In this document: piece by piece, positions 63,696-64,000 of the stretch
Layout: every line of letters starts with the position of its first letter
How positions within the stretch are numbered: position 1 is the first letter of the stretch
DNA from: Apostichopus japonicus
Lineage: Eukaryota; Echinodermata; Holothuroidea; Aspidochirotida; Stichopodidae
Assembly (NCBI RefSeq): GCF_037975245.1
Contig: NC_092577.1
Coordinates: 17,374,013 to 17,438,012, forward strand
Reading direction: 5' to 3'
DNA length: 64,000 nucleotides
The notes under the pieces: generated by a model
The model's database searches: none
Seen by the model: only the letters and a program-made list of their open reading frames with translations
Told to the model about the DNA's origin: nothing
Program-made: the position numbers and the translations under genes

Positions 63696-63815
63696 GTCTA
63701 CGGCCACATCACGATGACTATACCGGTTCTCGTCCGATCACCGAAGTCAAGCAACGTAGAGCGCAGTCAGTACTTGGATGGGTGACCGCCTGGGAATACT
63801 GGGTGCCGTAGGCTT
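63696..63815 (+). rRNA. 5S rRNA
   Basis: T19A; last complete copy. A long spacer runs off the window end. Confidence 0.95.
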
Positions 63816-64000
63816 TTATTTTCATAATTGATAACACTATGTTGCCACGACGATGACAAATTGAAATGGCCTTCATTGTCTTTCCACAAGGAAAGTGTCT
63901 TGCCACGAGGAAAGCGATTTGAAAATCGAATATATTAATAAATACCTCGTTTGTTTTTATATATTAGAATTTTCTAGATATATATGTAAAATATAGATTA

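Larger units (their letters stand above)
1..64000 (+). repeat. Tandem 5S rDNA array (whole window)
   Basis: The whole window is a head-to-tail 5S rRNA gene cluster, broken only by two LINE insertions and one assembly gap. I counted 185 complete gene copies, all on the + strand. Units fall into three period classes: about 187 bp, 195-197 bp and 400-404 bp. All spacers are related, so the array evolved from one ancestral unit. No spliced-leader, histone, snRNA or other linked gene was recognised in the spacers. The array runs off both ends of the window, so its true length is unknown. Confidence 0.98.

Overview
The window is one long head-to-tail array of 5S ribosomal RNA genes from an animal genome, interrupted by two copies of a non-LTR retrotransposon. 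The 120-nt gene has the metazoan 5S layout: a terminal helix, an RNA polymerase III internal promoter region, and a CTTTTATTTT terminator. The array, AT-rich spacers, poly(A)-tailed LINE and 100-N gap point to a eukaryotic chromosome assembly. The 5S sequence fits an invertebrate metazoan; I cannot name the species. There is no bacterial-type gene content.

Layout. I located 185 complete 5S copies, all on the + strand, plus a 3' fragment at the left edge and two copies split by the retrotransposon. Spacers come in three sizes: about 67 nt, 75-76 nt, and 280-283 nt. The resulting units are about 187, 195-197 and 400-404 bp. Coordinates within the gene use the copy at 1360..1479 as consensus (position 1 = G of GTCTACGGCC, position 120 = second T after GGC). 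Recurrent variants are C12T, T19A (sometimes with A16G), A50T, T114C, and a 2-nt GG insertion at 97-99 that is always coupled to T114C. In the individual 5S entries, differences are given against that consensus, then the spacer length to the next copy.

Regions. 1-20 kb: mixed units, with the A50T variant confined to the first 21 kb; blocks at 5.9-7.8 and 9.0-11 kb recur at 15.9-20 kb. 19.3-24.2 kb: single-base indels cluster around an exactly 100-N gap (22365-22464), probably a poorly polished stretch. 24-41 kb: segmental repeats with offsets of about 7.3, 8.1 and 11.05 kb, and a three-gene motif of 991 bp seen eight times. 40.7-58.2 kb: a tandem duplication with an 8,709-bp period, each unit carrying one 5,369-bp retrotransposon. 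58-64 kb: more 5S units, including a block repeated at a 4,494-bp offset and a likely empty paralogue of the retrotransposon site.

The retrotransposon (43571-48939 and 52280-57648) lies inside a 5S gene, in the same orientation, flanked by a 12-bp target-site duplication (5S positions 28-39). It has a short 5' UTR, ORF1 (364 aa, three CCHC zinc knuckles), ORF2 (1290 aa, APE-type endonuclease, reverse transcriptase, C-terminal CCHC), a 3' UTR with a terminal hairpin, AATAAA and a 32-A tail. It resembles the L1/Tx1 group, in which 5S-targeting families (Mutsu, from memory) are known. Both copies appear intact and encode the same proteins. They look like one insertion later duplicated by unequal exchange.
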